Positions 45,754 through 54,771 of a stretch of 64,000 bases of DNA are shown here, one piece after another (position 1 is the stretch's first letter; the number at the start of each line of letters is the position of its first letter). Made by a program: the position numbers and the translations under genes. The notes beneath the pieces are model-generated. The model did not search any database and was not told the DNA's origin. It saw nothing but the letters and a program-made list of their open reading frames with translations. This stretch comes from Rhodoflexus caldus (GTDB lineage: Bacteria > Bacteroidota > Bacteroidia > Cytophagales > Thermoflexibacteraceae), in NCBI RefSeq assembly GCF_021206925.1, contig NZ_JAJPRF010000003.1, positions 372,001 to 436,000 on the forward strand. The letters are read 5' to 3'.

Positions 45754-46887
45754 TTACTCCCCCGTAAAAGTTTTAAAAGGAATCGGTGCGTAGTATATCA
45801 TTGTACCGATGATGAGTGCAACCGCAAAGCCGTAGGGCATTGCAAAAGCCACAACACCCGACAAAACAGCTATCAGAAAATTGCGTTTTTCATGGGCTAA
45901 ATCTTTTACCAAAAATATCAGGCTCAAACCCTCAAAGAAGAGGATGACTCCCAAAACAGGGAGCGGGAAAATTTGCACAATTTGCTGAAACCCATTGCCG
46001 AAAAACAGCCCCAACACCATGTAGAACAAGCCGTAAATCAGTACGGAGCCGCCATTGCGACCGCCGAAGGTATAGTGCCCCACCATGCCGCCCGCACCAT
46101 GGCAGCAGGGAATCCCACCCAGAAAAGGTGCTATCAAGTTCATCAGCGAATAGGTAATACCTATTTTTTTTACGGTAATATCTTTCCGTTCGGGGAAAAG
46201 GTCGCCGCTGATTTGCTTAGTGGCAATAATGGAATTGCCCAAAGAGAGCGGTATTTGCGGTATGGCGAGCAATACAAAGCCTTTGGCAATATCATCGGCC
46301 GTGGGTATAAAAAGTTGCGGCAGCCGAAAAGCAACGGCATCGGTAAAACTTGCAGCAGATACCTTAAACACCAGTGCATAAATCAGCCCCAGCGCTATTA
46401 CGGCCAGCGCTGCGGGATATTTTTTGTTGTCCAGCAAAGCAAGGACAAATACAAATGCTACTGCGGCCAGTACATAACCTTGCCACTGTTCCGCTGCCAC
46501 GTATTCTTTGATAGCCAGCGAGCACAGGCTAATACCTAACCCCAGTTGCAAGCCTCTGACAACAGCCTTGGGAATAAGCCGCATGAGGCGGTCTAACGCA
46601 CCCGTCAGCGACAGCGCAAGCATTACCAGCCCGATGGCAAGCCCTGCCCCCAGCAAAATATTGCCTGCAATTTTCTGTGCGATGACCAGCGATGCCATCG
46701 CTTTGAGCGGCTGTACAGGCATCGGCATACGGTAGGCAAGAGCAGTCAGCACCTGCAACAGCCCGAAAATAGTCAGCACGTTGGCGCTTTCCAGCCCCGA
46801 AGCGATAATAACGGCCACCAGCAGCGGAAAATCCGTGCCGATGTCGCCAAATGCACCGGCCAGTTCCTGTCGGTTAATTTTGAGCAT
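45754..46887 (-). CDS. MOT1-like molybdate/sulfate transporter
   Basis: A 377-residue polytopic membrane protein of the MOT1 branch related to the SulP superfamily. The start RQELAGAFGDIGTDFPLLVAVI and the internal PFLGGIPCCHGAGGMVGHYTFGGRNGG are the two family motifs; the repeat-like RGLQLGLGISL lies between. MOT1 proteins carry molybdate, while close relatives carry sulfate; the substrate here is open. No molybdenum cofactor genes are adjacent. Its upstream region holds a CCTGACA hairpin that ends rny. Confidence 0.88.
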   Translation of the reverse strand: MLKINRQELAGAFGDIGTDFPLLVAVIIASGLESANVLTIFGLLQVLTALAYRMPMPVQPLKAMASLVIAQKIAGNILLGAGLAIGLVMLALSLTGALDRLMRLIPKAVVRGLQLGLGISLCSLAIKEYVAAEQWQGYVLAAVAFVFVLALLDNKKYPAALAVIALGLIYALVFKVSAASFTDAVAFRLPQLFIPTADDIAKGFVLLAIPQIPLSLGNSIIATKQISGDLFPERKDITVKKIGITYSLMNLIAPFLGGIPCCHGAGGMVGHYTFGGRNGGSVLIYGLFYMVLGLFFGNGFQQIVQIFPLPVLGVILFFEGLSLIFLVKDLAHEKRNFLIAVLSGVVAFAMPYGFAVALIIGTMIYYAPIPFKTFTGE

Positions 46888-46973
46888 AATTTGTTTGAGC
46901 AGATGCGCAATTTAAAAACTTAGCACTTACCGCCAAGCAAAGGTTTTGTTGGTGCAACTATAAATAAAAACAT

Positions 46974-47013
46974 CAGACCTGACAGGCTACGGCAACTTGT
47001 CAGGTCTGTTTTT
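46974..47013 (-). terminator. Terminator of rny with CCTGACA core
   Basis: A perfect 11-bp stem (CAGACCTGACA with TGTCAGGTCTG) lies between rny and the upstream region of the MOT1-like gene; T-rich sequence follows in the minus direction and five T also follow in the plus direction. Confidence 0.75.
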
Positions 47014-47035
47014 ATATTCCGCGATTTTTCAAAGG

Positions 47036-48631
47036 TTACTTCGCGTAGCTCACCGAGCGGGTTTCGCGAATAACCGTAACTTTGATTTGACCCGGGTATT
47101 GCATGTCTTTTTCTATCTTCTGCGAAATATCAAAAGACATTTGGCTTGCCTTTTTGTCTGATACATTGTCTGCATCAACAATTACGCGCAGTTCGCGGCC
47201 TGCCTGAATTGCATAGCATTTGTTCACGCCTTTGAACGACAGCGCCAGTGCTTCCAAGTCTTTGAGGCGTTGCACATAGCTTTCCATCATTTCGCGACGG
47301 GCACCCGGGCGCGAGCCTGAGATGGCATCGCAAGCCTGTACGATGGGGGAGATGAGTGAGGTCATCTCAATTTCGTCGTGGTGCGCACCAATGGCATTGC
47401 ATACTTCGGGGTTTTCCTTGTACTTCTGTGCCAGTTCCATGCCCAGCAGCGCATGCGGCAGTTCGTGTTCTTCGTGCCATACTTTGCCAATGTCGTGGAG
47501 TAAGCCCGCACGTTTGGCCAACTTAGCATTGAGTCCCAATTCGGCAGCCATGATGCCGCACATTTTGGCAACTTCTTTGGAGTGCTGCAATAGGTTCTGC
47601 CCGTAGGAAGAGCGGAAACGCATCCGCCCCACCATTTTAATCAGTTCGGGGTGCAGGCCGTGAATACCCAGCTCAATGACTGTGCGCTCACCGATTTCAA
47701 CAATTTCTTCTTCAATGGCTTTTTGCGTTTTGGCCACCACTTCCTCAATGCGTGCAGGGTGAATGCGGCCGTCGGCAACGAGGCGGTGCAGTGCCAGTCG
47801 GGCAACTTCGCGGCGCACGGGGTCAAATCCTGAAAGGATGATGGCCTCGGGCGTGTCATCAACGATGATTTCTACGCCGGTGGCAGCTTCCAGCGCACGT
47901 ATGTTGCGGCCTTCGCGCCCAATGATTTTGCCTTTCAAGTCGTCGCTTTCCAGATTGAACACCGAAACGCAGTTTTCAATGGCATGTTCGGTGGCGGTGC
48001 GCTGGATGGTATTGATGACGATTTTCTTGGCCTCTTTTGTAGCAGTGAGGCGCGCCTCTTCCATGATGCTCTTGATTTCGGCAGCGGCTTTGGTTTGTGC
48101 CTCGCTCTTCAGCGCATTGATGAGTTGCTCGCGGGCTTCGTCGGCTTTTAAATTGGCTATTTTTTCCAACTGTGCCACCTGCGAGAGGCGCAACTGCTCG
48201 GCTTCCTCAATCTTTTTGGCAGCAACATCCAACTGCTTGGCAACTGTTTCGCGCAGCTTTTCGGCCTCTTCCATCTTCTCTTTGAGTTGCTCCTGCGCTT
48301 TGGTGAGGGTTTGCTCTTTCTTTTTGAGGTTGGCTTCTACTTGTTTAAGTTTGTTTTCGTACTGCTTAACCTTTCCTTCGTTGGTGATGATTTGCTCTTT
48401 GCGGCGGTTCATTTCGTTCTCAAACTCCGATTTTTGTTTGAGAACTCGCTCCTTAGATTCAATCTCCTTGTTTTTCCAAAAAGTTTCGGCTTTCAGTTCG
48501 GCTTCTTTAATAATAAGATTGGCCTTTTCGGCGGCCTCAGCTTCTTTTTGTTTGAAAACCCGCATCAGCAGGAAGTATCCGATGCCGACACCTACCAGCA
48601 GGGATACAATAGCAATAATTACGTCTGTCAT
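47036..48631 (-). CDS. rny: Ribonuclease Y
   Basis: A 531-residue membrane-anchored endoribonuclease that starts mRNA decay. The ATG at 48629-48631 begins the anchor [20 protein letters not shown]; a longer frame with 18 extra codons is rejected because it precedes the helix. Then come a long coiled coil (about 25-215, rich in Lys, Glu, Gln), a KH domain ([27 protein letters not shown]), and an HD domain with [20 protein letters not shown] and [10 protein letters not shown] as metal site. It follows zapA with 90 bases between the start codon and zapA stop, so cotranscription is likely. Confidence 0.97.
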   Translation of the reverse strand: MTDVIIAIVSLLVGVGIGYFLLMRVFKQKEAEAAEKANLIIKEAELKAETFWKNKEIESKERVLKQKSEFENEMNRRKEQIITNEGKVKQYENKLKQVEANLKKKEQTLTKAQEQLKEKMEEAEKLRETVAKQLDVAAKKIEEAEQLRLSQVAQLEKIANLKADEAREQLINALKSEAQTKAAAEIKSIMEEARLTATKEAKKIVINTIQRTATEHAIENCVSVFNLESDDLKGKIIGREGRNIRALEAATGVEIIVDDTPEAIILSGFDPVRREVARLALHRLVADGRIHPARIEEVVAKTQKAIEEEIVEIGERTVIELGIHGLHPELIKMVGRMRFRSSYGQNLLQHSKEVAKMCGIMAAELGLNAKLAKRAGLLHDIGKVWHEEHELPHALLGMELAQKYKENPEVCNAIGAHHDEIEMTSLISPIVQACDAISGSRPGARREMMESYVQRLKDLEALALSFKGVNKCYAIQAGRELRVIVDADNVSDKKASQMSFDISQKIEKDMQYPGQIKVTVIRETRSVSYAK

Positions 48632-48721
48632 TGTACAATGTATATAAAAAATAAAACCATCATGCAGGCGCTGCAACCGACACAATGAACAGACTTTACA
48701 GAAAGAAAAAACGAAACAGCA

Positions 48722-48994
48722 TTACAGCGTATCAGGTATCAAACGCTCCAATTCCGACACTTTGTGGTGTATGGCTTGTATGCTTTCTTTATTGGCCAAC
48801 TCTTCTACGATGATATCAAATGCCACCATTGCCAATAAATCCTGCTTGTCGTAAATGCGCATACGCTCCTGTTTATCCTGAATGCGTTGTTTGAGCAATG
48901 TGGCTGCCCTCTCGAGCAACGGGGCATCTTCGGGGGCAACCCTGAGGTTATATTCCCGATTGGCAATTACCACTTTCACATTTTGGCTCTGCAT
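48722..48994 (-). CDS. zapA: Cell division protein ZapA
   Basis: A 90-residue ZapA, which bundles FtsZ filaments. The N-terminal NVKVVIANREYNLRVAPEDAPLLERAATLLKQRI is the ZapA head, followed by a helix with DLLAMVAFDIIVEELANKE. It lies between rny and a coiled-coil gene, an arrangement frequent in Bacteroidota. No signal peptide. Confidence 0.93.
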   Translation of the reverse strand: MQSQNVKVVIANREYNLRVAPEDAPLLERAATLLKQRIQDKQERMRIYDKQDLLAMVAFDIIVEELANKESIQAIHHKVSELERLIPDTL

Positions 48995-49022
48995 ACAGGG
49001 TGATATCTATTCCAAATAATGC

Positions 49023-49415
49023 TTAGTCGTTTTTGGGCAGCTGACTGTTCAGAAAAACCAGCACGTGGTCAATCTTTTTGATGTATTGGTCAAGCCACTC
49101 TTTTAATTCTTCTGTTGTCAAATCATCGGTTGTCAGTGCTGCAGCCAACTTGTCCGTCAGCAGTGCTGCGGTTTGGGCAGCCTGACGGGAAGTTTCCTGC
49201 ATATCACCAATCGCTTTGCGAAGACCGGCTACCTCTTCGGTTAGCTGCAAACGCTGCTTTTCTGATTCCCTATACGCACTTAAAAGGCTGATTATCTTGT
49301 TTTCCAGCCGTTGTAAGTTTACCTCGGGGCTATCAGGCGCAGATTCTGTTGCAGGTATCACAGATAAGGTACTCAATTCAACAGCAAGCGATTCACTTTG
49401 ATTCTTAACTATCAA
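49023..49415 (-). CDS. Coiled-coil protein of unknown function upstream of zapA
   Basis: A 130-residue soluble protein with a long heptad-rich region (about 32-90: LQRLENKIISLLSAYRESEK, QLTEEVAGLRKAIGDM) and a separate C-terminal helix (EELKEWLDQYIKKIDHVLVFL). It ends 28 bases before zapA and is almost surely cotranscribed. Position and structure suggest a divisome accessory, comparable in layout to ZapB, but there is no homology I can state. Function inferred only. Confidence 0.7.
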   Translation of the reverse strand: MIVKNQSESLAVELSTLSVIPATESAPDSPEVNLQRLENKIISLLSAYRESEKQRLQLTEEVAGLRKAIGDMQETSRQAAQTAALLTDKLAAALTTDDLTTEELKEWLDQYIKKIDHVLVFLNSQLPKND

Positions 49416-49477
49416 AAATAGAACTTAACTTTGAATAATGCAAAAACCGACGGGTGAATCGTGCAAATTTGCCTGTG

Positions 49478-51295
49478 TTATCCAATCATCAGGTAGGTTC
49501 GCGGATATTTGAGTAGGTTGCTTTTGGGCGTTCCGCTGAGTGCAATGGCCAGCGTCAGAGGCCCAATGCGCCCGATGAACATAGATACAATGATGATGAT
49601 TTTTCCGCCTACGCTCAGCGAAGAGGTGAGATTCATGCTCAAACCAACAGTGGCAAATGCCGAAATTTGCTCAAATACCAACACGTGAATCGGTTGCTGC
49701 GGTTCAGTAAGGGTGAGCAGCAATACGGCGATGCTGTTGTAGGTAAATGCAAACAGCAGCAAAGTAAATGCTCTGTTTACCAATTCGTTGGGAATGTAGC
49801 GCTGTTCAATAATGATTTTTTTCTCGCCGCGGATGTTGCGAATGGCGGAAAGTACTACCAGTGCAAAAGTGTTGATTTTGATGCCGCCGCCCGTACTGCC
49901 CGGCGCCGTTCCGACAAACATAAGAAATATGCACAGAATAATGGTTGGGTTGTGCAATGCGCCGAAATCCATGGAGTTAAAACCGGCGGTGCGCGTTACT
50001 GCCGATTGGAACAAGGCTGTAATCAATGCCTGCCCGATATTAAGCACCCGCAGTTTTTCATATTCCAATACCATGAATGCCAGCGTTCCGCCTGTAAGCA
50101 GGATAAATGTGCCGGTGAGTGGAATTTTCGTGCTGAGTTGCAACTTTTTCCAAGGTTTGGCAATCCGCTCCCGAATGTTGGCGGGTGAGAATACATCTTC
50201 AATCACGTTGAAGCCCATGCCGCCAAATATGACGATGATGGTTGTAATAAAATGCAGACCAAACATCTCGTGGATGAAGAACTGATGGTTGTAGTATCCG
50301 TCGGTAAACAGGCTGAAGCCCGCATTGCAAAAAGCTGATATGGAGTGAAATACGGAGTAAAAAATTCGTTCGGCGGTATTGGCAAAAGGGCTTGCGCCGC
50401 CTGCCCAGCGTTCATCGTCCCAAGCGTTGTAAATAGCGATGGCGCCTAACAGTTCTATGATAAAAGTAATGACTACAATTTTCCGCAAGGCTGCTTTGGC
50501 CTCTGTAAGCGACTCGGCGCTGAGGTGGTTCTGAATCATGGACTGTTGTTTGATTCCCACGCCGCCGCTCATGAAGGTGGCAAAAAAAGTGGCAAATGAA
50601 ACTACTCCCAAACCGCCCAACTGAAAAAGCAGCATGATAACAACCTTGCCTTTAAAGGTGAAAAAGGTTGCTGTATCTACCACAATCAACCCTGTTACAC
50701 AACTTGCACTTGCCGAGGTGAACAAGGCATCAAGAAAGGAGATTTCGCCCTCTACGGTCATGGCGGGCAGCATCAGCAAGCCCGTACCTGCCAAAATGAG
50801 CAATGCGAAACTTGCCATAAAAATTACACCCGGCTTTACCTGAATTTCGGCGAGCAGTACCGAGAGCCGCGCCAAATCCAAAATGGTAAGCATCACCATA
50901 AAAACGCCTGTCAGGTGCTCGTAAATTAACGGGGCAGGCTCTATGGAAAACAGCAGCAGATAATACAGCAGCGGCGGAATACCCATAATTTGCTCTATAA
51001 TGATATGGATAATCAGCAACCCGTACAGCGCTGCCTCCGGCTGCGACTCGCGCAGAAACGTCAGTCGGTTAATACTGAAAAACCAGCGCGCTAAAAATAC
51101 ACACAGAAATAATAGCAAAAGCAGCTTATACATTTCCTGTATCTGCGCATACTCGTGCTGGGTATGGATAAAACCATACCGATAGGTGAGCAGAATCACT
51201 GTCAGCACGGAAGTAATGTAGGATAGCCATTGCAGTAAGCGATTGGCAGGTTCGCGATACTGAAAAAAGAAACTATCCAAGCGGCTCCAAGCCAT
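49478..51295 (-). CDS. TrkH/KtrB-type K+ uptake channel subunit
   Basis: A 605-residue potassium transporter subunit. About 150 N-terminal residues form extra helices (four to five) before the core, a layout frequent in Bacteroidota. The core carries the four pore repeats, seen in SASASCVTGLIVVDTATF, HSISAFCNAGFSLF, SAVTRTAGFNSMDFG and QISAFATVGLSMNLT, where one Gly per repeat lines the filter. The TrkA/KtrA-type regulatory subunit is not adjacent. A TACATTTG on the minus strand (51319-51326) 24 bases upstream is a good -7 element. Confidence 0.94.
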   Translation of the reverse strand: MAWSRLDSFFFQYREPANRLLQWLSYITSVLTVILLTYRYGFIHTQHEYAQIQEMYKLLLLLFLCVFLARWFFSINRLTFLRESQPEAALYGLLIIHIIIEQIMGIPPLLYYLLLFSIEPAPLIYEHLTGVFMVMLTILDLARLSVLLAEIQVKPGVIFMASFALLILAGTGLLMLPAMTVEGEISFLDALFTSASASCVTGLIVVDTATFFTFKGKVVIMLLFQLGGLGVVSFATFFATFMSGGVGIKQQSMIQNHLSAESLTEAKAALRKIVVITFIIELLGAIAIYNAWDDERWAGGASPFANTAERIFYSVFHSISAFCNAGFSLFTDGYYNHQFFIHEMFGLHFITTIIVIFGGMGFNVIEDVFSPANIRERIAKPWKKLQLSTKIPLTGTFILLTGGTLAFMVLEYEKLRVLNIGQALITALFQSAVTRTAGFNSMDFGALHNPTIILCIFLMFVGTAPGSTGGGIKINTFALVVLSAIRNIRGEKKIIIEQRYIPNELVNRAFTLLLFAFTYNSIAVLLLTLTEPQQPIHVLVFEQISAFATVGLSMNLTSSLSVGGKIIIIVSMFIGRIGPLTLAIALSGTPKSNLLKYPRTYLMIG

Positions 51296-51318
51296 ATTTT
51301 GTTTTTTTACTTACTTTG

Positions 51319-51326
51319 CAAATGTA
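51319..51326 (-). promoter_or_regulatory. Candidate -7 element of the TrkH gene
   Basis: TACATTTG on the minus strand matches TAnnTTTG and would give a leader of about 17 bases. No TTTG is found at the expected distance upstream. Confidence 0.4.
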
Positions 51327-51380
51327 AGAAACCTGTCAGGATTAGACCTTACGGGGGCTGTAATTTACCCGCCGATATTT

Positions 51381-52085
51381 ATGTCAAATGATACTATCGT
51401 CCGCCTGAGCGATGTTACCATTGCCCATGCACAACATCCTGTTGTTGAACATGTAAGTTTTGAAATCAGCAAAGGCGAGTTTGTCTATCTGTTAGGCAAA
51501 ACCGGCAGCGGCAAAACTTCGCTCCTGCGAGCTATTTATGCCGACTTGCCGCTGCTTAGCGGCACGGGCGAAGTGGCAGGATATGCGCTGCAAAACCTTC
51601 GGCGGCAAGACCAGCCTTTTCTGCGCCGAAAACTCGGCATCATTTTTCAAGATTTCCAATTGTTTCACGACCGAACGGTAGCCGACAACCTGCTGTTTGT
51701 AATGAAAGCCACCGGTTGGACAGACCGCGTGCATATGAAAACCCGCCTCAACGAAGTGCTGATGCAGGTAGGGCTGCTTAGTAGCATTAACAAAATGCCG
51801 CATCAGCTTTCCGGCGGCGAACAACAGCGGGTTGCAATTGCCCGCGCCTTAATCAACGACCCGTACCTGCTGCTTGCCGACGAGCCGACCGGCAACTTAG
51901 ACCCCGCAGTAGCTTCCGATATTTTGGATTTGTTTGTGCGTATTCATCAGGGTGGAACAGCCGTTTTGATGGCTACACATAATCACAGTTTCCTGAAACG
52001 CTTTCCCGCGCGCGTGCTGTTGTGTGAAAATCATACCATTCGCGATATTCCCCGCGAGCACATCATCCGCAAAATCAATGAGTAA
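51381..52085 (+). CDS. ftsE: FtsE-like ABC transporter ATPase
   Basis: A 234-residue ABC ATPase most like FtsE, the ATPase that with FtsX controls wall hydrolases at the division site. Walker A is GKTGSGKT (39-46), the signature [15 protein letters not shown] begins near 141, Walker B is [13 protein letters not shown], and the switch His is in ATHNHSFL. FtsX is not adjacent; Bacteroidota often have the two apart. A lipoprotein-export (LolD-type) ATPase is an alternative reading. It is followed by a repeat-bearing intergenic region. Confidence 0.85.
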   Translation: MSNDTIVRLSDVTIAHAQHPVVEHVSFEISKGEFVYLLGKTGSGKTSLLRAIYADLPLLSGTGEVAGYALQNLRRQDQPFLRRKLGIIFQDFQLFHDRTVADNLLFVMKATGWTDRVHMKTRLNEVLMQVGLLSSINKMPHQLSGGEQQRVAIARALINDPYLLLADEPTGNLDPAVASDILDLFVRIHQGGTAVLMATHNHSFLKRFPARVLLCENHTIRDIPREHIIRKINE

Positions 52086-52122
52086 GCAAGCGAAGTGAAA
52101 TGTTATTTCGGAATTCGGATTT

Positions 52123-52179
52123 GGGATTTCGGATGCGCAGTGAATCGCTTCATCCGCAACAACCTGCGTGCTGTTGTGT
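52123..52179. repeat. 57-bp direct repeat, copy 1
   Basis: It begins GGGATTTCGGATGCGCAG and ends CTGCGTGCTGTTGTGT. It can fold into two small hairpins: GGATG with CATCC around AGTG/CGCT, and ACAAC with GTTGT. Confidence 0.85.
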
Positions 52180-52295
52180 AGTGCGTTATTCCTGATATGT
52201 AGCACTTGTAATGACTTATTGCGGTCAAATTAGAAAAATAACGTAAGTGGCTGATAATCAAGTTTTTTAATTTTTCTGAAAGGCGGACAAGTCAG

Positions 52296-52352
52296 GGGAT
52301 TTCGGATGCGCAGTGAATTGCTTCATCCGCAATAACCTGCGTGCTGTTGTGT
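52296..52352. repeat. 57-bp direct repeat, copy 2
   Basis: It is identical to copy 1 except for two C-to-T differences (GAATTGCTT and GCAATAACC), and its start is 173 bases downstream of the copy 1 start. In the first hairpin GCT remains, so pairing is partly kept. Confidence 0.85.
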
Positions 52353-52390
52353 TTCTGATTGGCTCAACTGCTTGGCAACAAAATAAAACA

Positions 52391-52445
52391 GCCAAAGGGG
52401 GTCTTCATTTCCATATTTGTTGCGTTGAACAAACTCCCCTTTGGC
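52391..52445 (-). terminator. Terminator-like inverted repeat of the secreted two-domain protein gene
   Basis: GCCAAAGGGG and CCCCTTTGGC form a 10-bp stem with a loop of about 35 bases, followed on the minus strand by TGTTTTATTT. The large loop makes it weaker than the others in the window. Confidence 0.55.
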
Positions 52446-52471
52446 TTGAAAAAATAAATCAGTGGTGGAAA

Positions 52472-53050
52472 TTAGCGAGCGATGCGGACGGTTTGAGAAA
52501 TAACTTGCTCGCCACAGGTAATAGTGAAGGTGTAGTTACCTGAAGGTTGTTTGGTGAGGTCAAAAAAGCGGTAGAAATCTTCGGCAGTAGAGCTTCCATT
52601 GTACACTTCTTCGCCTTTTTCATTGAAAATGCTGATATCTACCTTCTCTTTGGCAAAATTCTGGAAATATGCCAAATGAAACAGCCCTTTCTGAGCACCT
52701 TCGGTAACATTCATGACCAGTTTGGCGGTGTCTTTGCCGCGCACTTCCACCAATTGCGTAGTAACGCCGTCTTTGCCAATCAACTCAAACTGATAAGCAC
52801 CTTTGCCTAACAGGCTGACATCGTACAAACGTGCAGCAGATTGCGCAATCGTTTCTTGATGTACTACCTTGCCTGTTTGGTCTTTGATTTTCAGCACCAA
52901 CTTTTCTCCGGCTGCATTATCGCAGGCAAAAATCACTTTCTCGGCGTTTTTTACTGCCGCAACGTTAAACTTAGGCCCATCGGCCGCCCAAAGAGGTACT
53001 ACAGCCATCCCGGCTGCCAGCACCAAGGTTGCTTGAATTAACTTTTTCAT
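52472..53050 (-). CDS. Secreted protein made of two similar beta domains
   Basis: A 192-residue exported protein. Signal peptide 1-22 (ending PLWA before ADGPKF). Two segments look alike: residues about 52-104 (LKIKDQTGKVVHQETI to VEVRG) and 139-192 (DISIFNEKGEEVYNGS to QTVRIAR), each with a GK/GE turn, a Tyr-x-[VF]-x-x-[LD] centre and a GxYxF strand. The second resembles the Ig-like fold of T9SS sorting domains, but the usual PNP start is missing. I do not recognise a named family. A TATTTTTG -7 element on the minus strand lies at 53087-53094. Confidence 0.75.
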   Translation of the reverse strand: MKKLIQATLVLAAGMAVVPLWAADGPKFNVAAVKNAEKVIFACDNAAGEKLVLKIKDQTGKVVHQETIAQSAARLYDVSLLGKGAYQFELIGKDGVTTQLVEVRGKDTAKLVMNVTEGAQKGLFHLAYFQNFAKEKVDISIFNEKGEEVYNGSSTAEDFYRFFDLTKQPSGNYTFTITCGEQVISQTVRIAR

Positions 53051-53086
53051 TTTTGTAATGAATTAGTTTAAACATTTAATTCATCG

Positions 53087-53094
53087 CAAAAATA
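53087..53094 (-). promoter_or_regulatory. Candidate -7 element of the secreted two-domain protein gene
   Basis: TATTTTTG on the minus strand matches TAnnTTTG, about 37 bases upstream of the start codon, within a very AT-rich stretch. No matching -33 box is seen. Confidence 0.4.
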
Positions 53095-53232
53095 AGCCAT
53101 TATTTTTAAAAATTCATAATTTTGAAATTAAAAAAAATACATTAAACTGATTATCAGAGTTTTAATTTTTATCAATTAATAATAGCGTAACAAAAAATAT
53201 GTATCGTTAAAATATTAGCAATTAAATACCTG

Positions 53233-54594
53233 CTACTTTTGAATATGAGTAGGTGTGCGTTGCTTTACACTAATGGTTGTGTGCCCAAAGTAGTGGGCAA
53301 AAGAACGATTAGCCCAGTTACTCGTATCCGGTATGAAGTCTCCCTTCCAGATAGTTAAAGGCAGTGCCTGCAAAGTATCTAATACTAATGGTTGATTCCC
53401 TGCCCGTTGTCTGCGCATTATTTGATAGCGCTGCATTATTTCCATGTCATGCCTGGCAGCACTTCCTGACCTGATATCCACCCACATATGCCGCATATTA
53501 GATACATACTGCGGCAACAACAGCGTTAGCAGCATTGCCCCGAAAACAACAGAGTGCCATCCGCGGCCTGCTTCACGAAGGAACTTCTGCCTTTGCAGGA
53601 AATCTGCCAGATATACCAGAGATAAAATCCAGCCTGTTATAAAAAATACCAGCCCTGTATCAATTTGCCGGGAGGCAATGTAATTCACCAATAGTTTGGG
53701 AGTAAAAAACCATAGGTAGCCAAAAGCAAAAGTAGCTGCAAAAGGTAGCCACAAAGGCAGCCGTAACTGCGGCACTACCCGCCTCTCTGCCAACCAGCCA
53801 ATAAATGCAACAGAACTCAGCATAAACAGACTATCAGAAAACCATTTAGCGAGATAGTCGCGATACATATTGAAGGCAAACAATGCAAGCGAAAGTATCG
53901 GACGCTCGACTAAACTCTGATGGCCGCCTTCTGATATACGGCGTGCGGTACCGGGTGCAGTGAGTAGGTATGCCAATACAAGTAACGCGAGTAATAATAA
54001 GAAGCCTAAAGCCAGCCGTTTTTGTCTTTGACCATTCAGTAAGGCATAGAGCAGCGCGCCCGCACATAGCCCGACGGTCAGCAAGGATACCACGGGCAAT
54101 GAACCCATTGCCAGCAGCATAGCAACTATAACCATTATATATTTACCCGCCATCCCAACAGAGCTGTCAATACACAGATATCGCGTCAGTAGGGCGATAA
54201 ACAAGATTGCCAGTACATAACCGGAGGTATAGCCAATAGCAGACATGCTCCAGAAAATAGTTTGCATGGGGCTTTCCATCAGCCTGAAAAAAACGGCAAA
54301 GCAGGCAAGTGCAAATAACCACCGTTCACTTGTCGTACTATGACGTGGCAGCAGTGCCGCTATACCTGTATAAAATGTTACCAGATATACCAGTACAATT
54401 CCTATAGGAACTATGCGAAAACCGATGCCCTGCACATCTGCCGGCTGAAACAATGCCTGCGCCAACACGCCTGTGTAGGAAGCCGAGCGTTTCATAAGCG
54501 CCATTGCCGTTTGCCAAATACTTTGTGTATGTACCAGCAATCCGCTGACTTCAAAATCGTCTGCTCCTGCATGATTATAGCGGGATATGTACAA
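53233..54594 (-). CDS. Polytopic membrane protein, DUF6056-like, with disrupted 5' end
   Basis: A membrane protein of at least 453 residues with about ten to eleven hydrophobic segments and a soluble C-terminal tail. The opening YNHAGADDFEVSG and the layout resemble DUF6056/GT-C-type membrane proteins. As drawn it begins at a TTG (54592-54594), which cuts the first membrane helix: the same frame continues upstream through LVYALAIIVLIIAPLLYISR to a TGA at 54652-54654. An ATG overlaps this stop at 54653-54655 but in another frame; one A fewer in the AAA that follows would give MNRIPLVYALAII and a perfect start. So either a frameshift, a sequence error or a non-AUG start is involved. Function unknown. 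Confidence 0.65.
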   Translation of the reverse strand: MYISRYNHAGADDFEVSGLLVHTQSIWQTAMALMKRSASYTGVLAQALFQPADVQGIGFRIVPIGIVLVYLVTFYTGIAALLPRHSTTSERWLFALACFAVFFRLMESPMQTIFWSMSAIGYTSGYVLAILFIALLTRYLCIDSSVGMAGKYIMVIVAMLLAMGSLPVVSLLTVGLCAGALLYALLNGQRQKRLALGFLLLLALLVLAYLLTAPGTARRISEGGHQSLVERPILSLALFAFNMYRDYLAKWFSDSLFMLSSVAFIGWLAERRVVPQLRLPLWLPFAATFAFGYLWFFTPKLLVNYIASRQIDTGLVFFITGWILSLVYLADFLQRQKFLREAGRGWHSVVFGAMLLTLLLPQYVSNMRHMWVDIRSGSAARHDMEIMQRYQIMRRQRAGNQPLVLDTLQALPLTIWKGDFIPDTSNWANRSFAHYFGHTTISVKQRTPTHIQK

Positions 54595-54731
54595 TAAAGG
54601 AGCTATGATGAGTACAATTATAGCGAGCGCATAAACCAGCGGAATTCGATTTCATATTTTTTGCAGCATACCACAACGGTTTTTAGCTGCGATAATAAAA
54701 TATTTACTCTGTCAATTCGCACAAAATCACC

Positions 54732-54739
54732 TACTTTTG
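54732..54739 (+). promoter_or_regulatory. Candidate -7 element of the NifU-like gene
   Basis: TACTTTTG matches TAnnTTTG and lies 32 bases before the start codon; a TCTG 20 bases upstream is a 3-of-4 match to the -33 box. Confidence 0.45.
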
Positions 54740-54771
54740 TGTTTATATTTAGTCTAAATCCTGACGTATCT

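Larger units (their letters stand above)
52086..52471. other. Intergenic region with repeats and a terminator
   Basis: About 386 bases between ftsE and the convergent secreted-protein gene. No coding frame in it is credible. It contains GGATTTCGGAT-type words (from 52110), two 57-bp direct repeats and, at its right end, an inverted repeat that ends the minus-strand gene. Confidence 0.6.

Noticed and set aside
47763-48647. 294-codon plus-strand Ser/Ala-rich frame
   Set aside because: Shadow of the coiled-coil region of rny.
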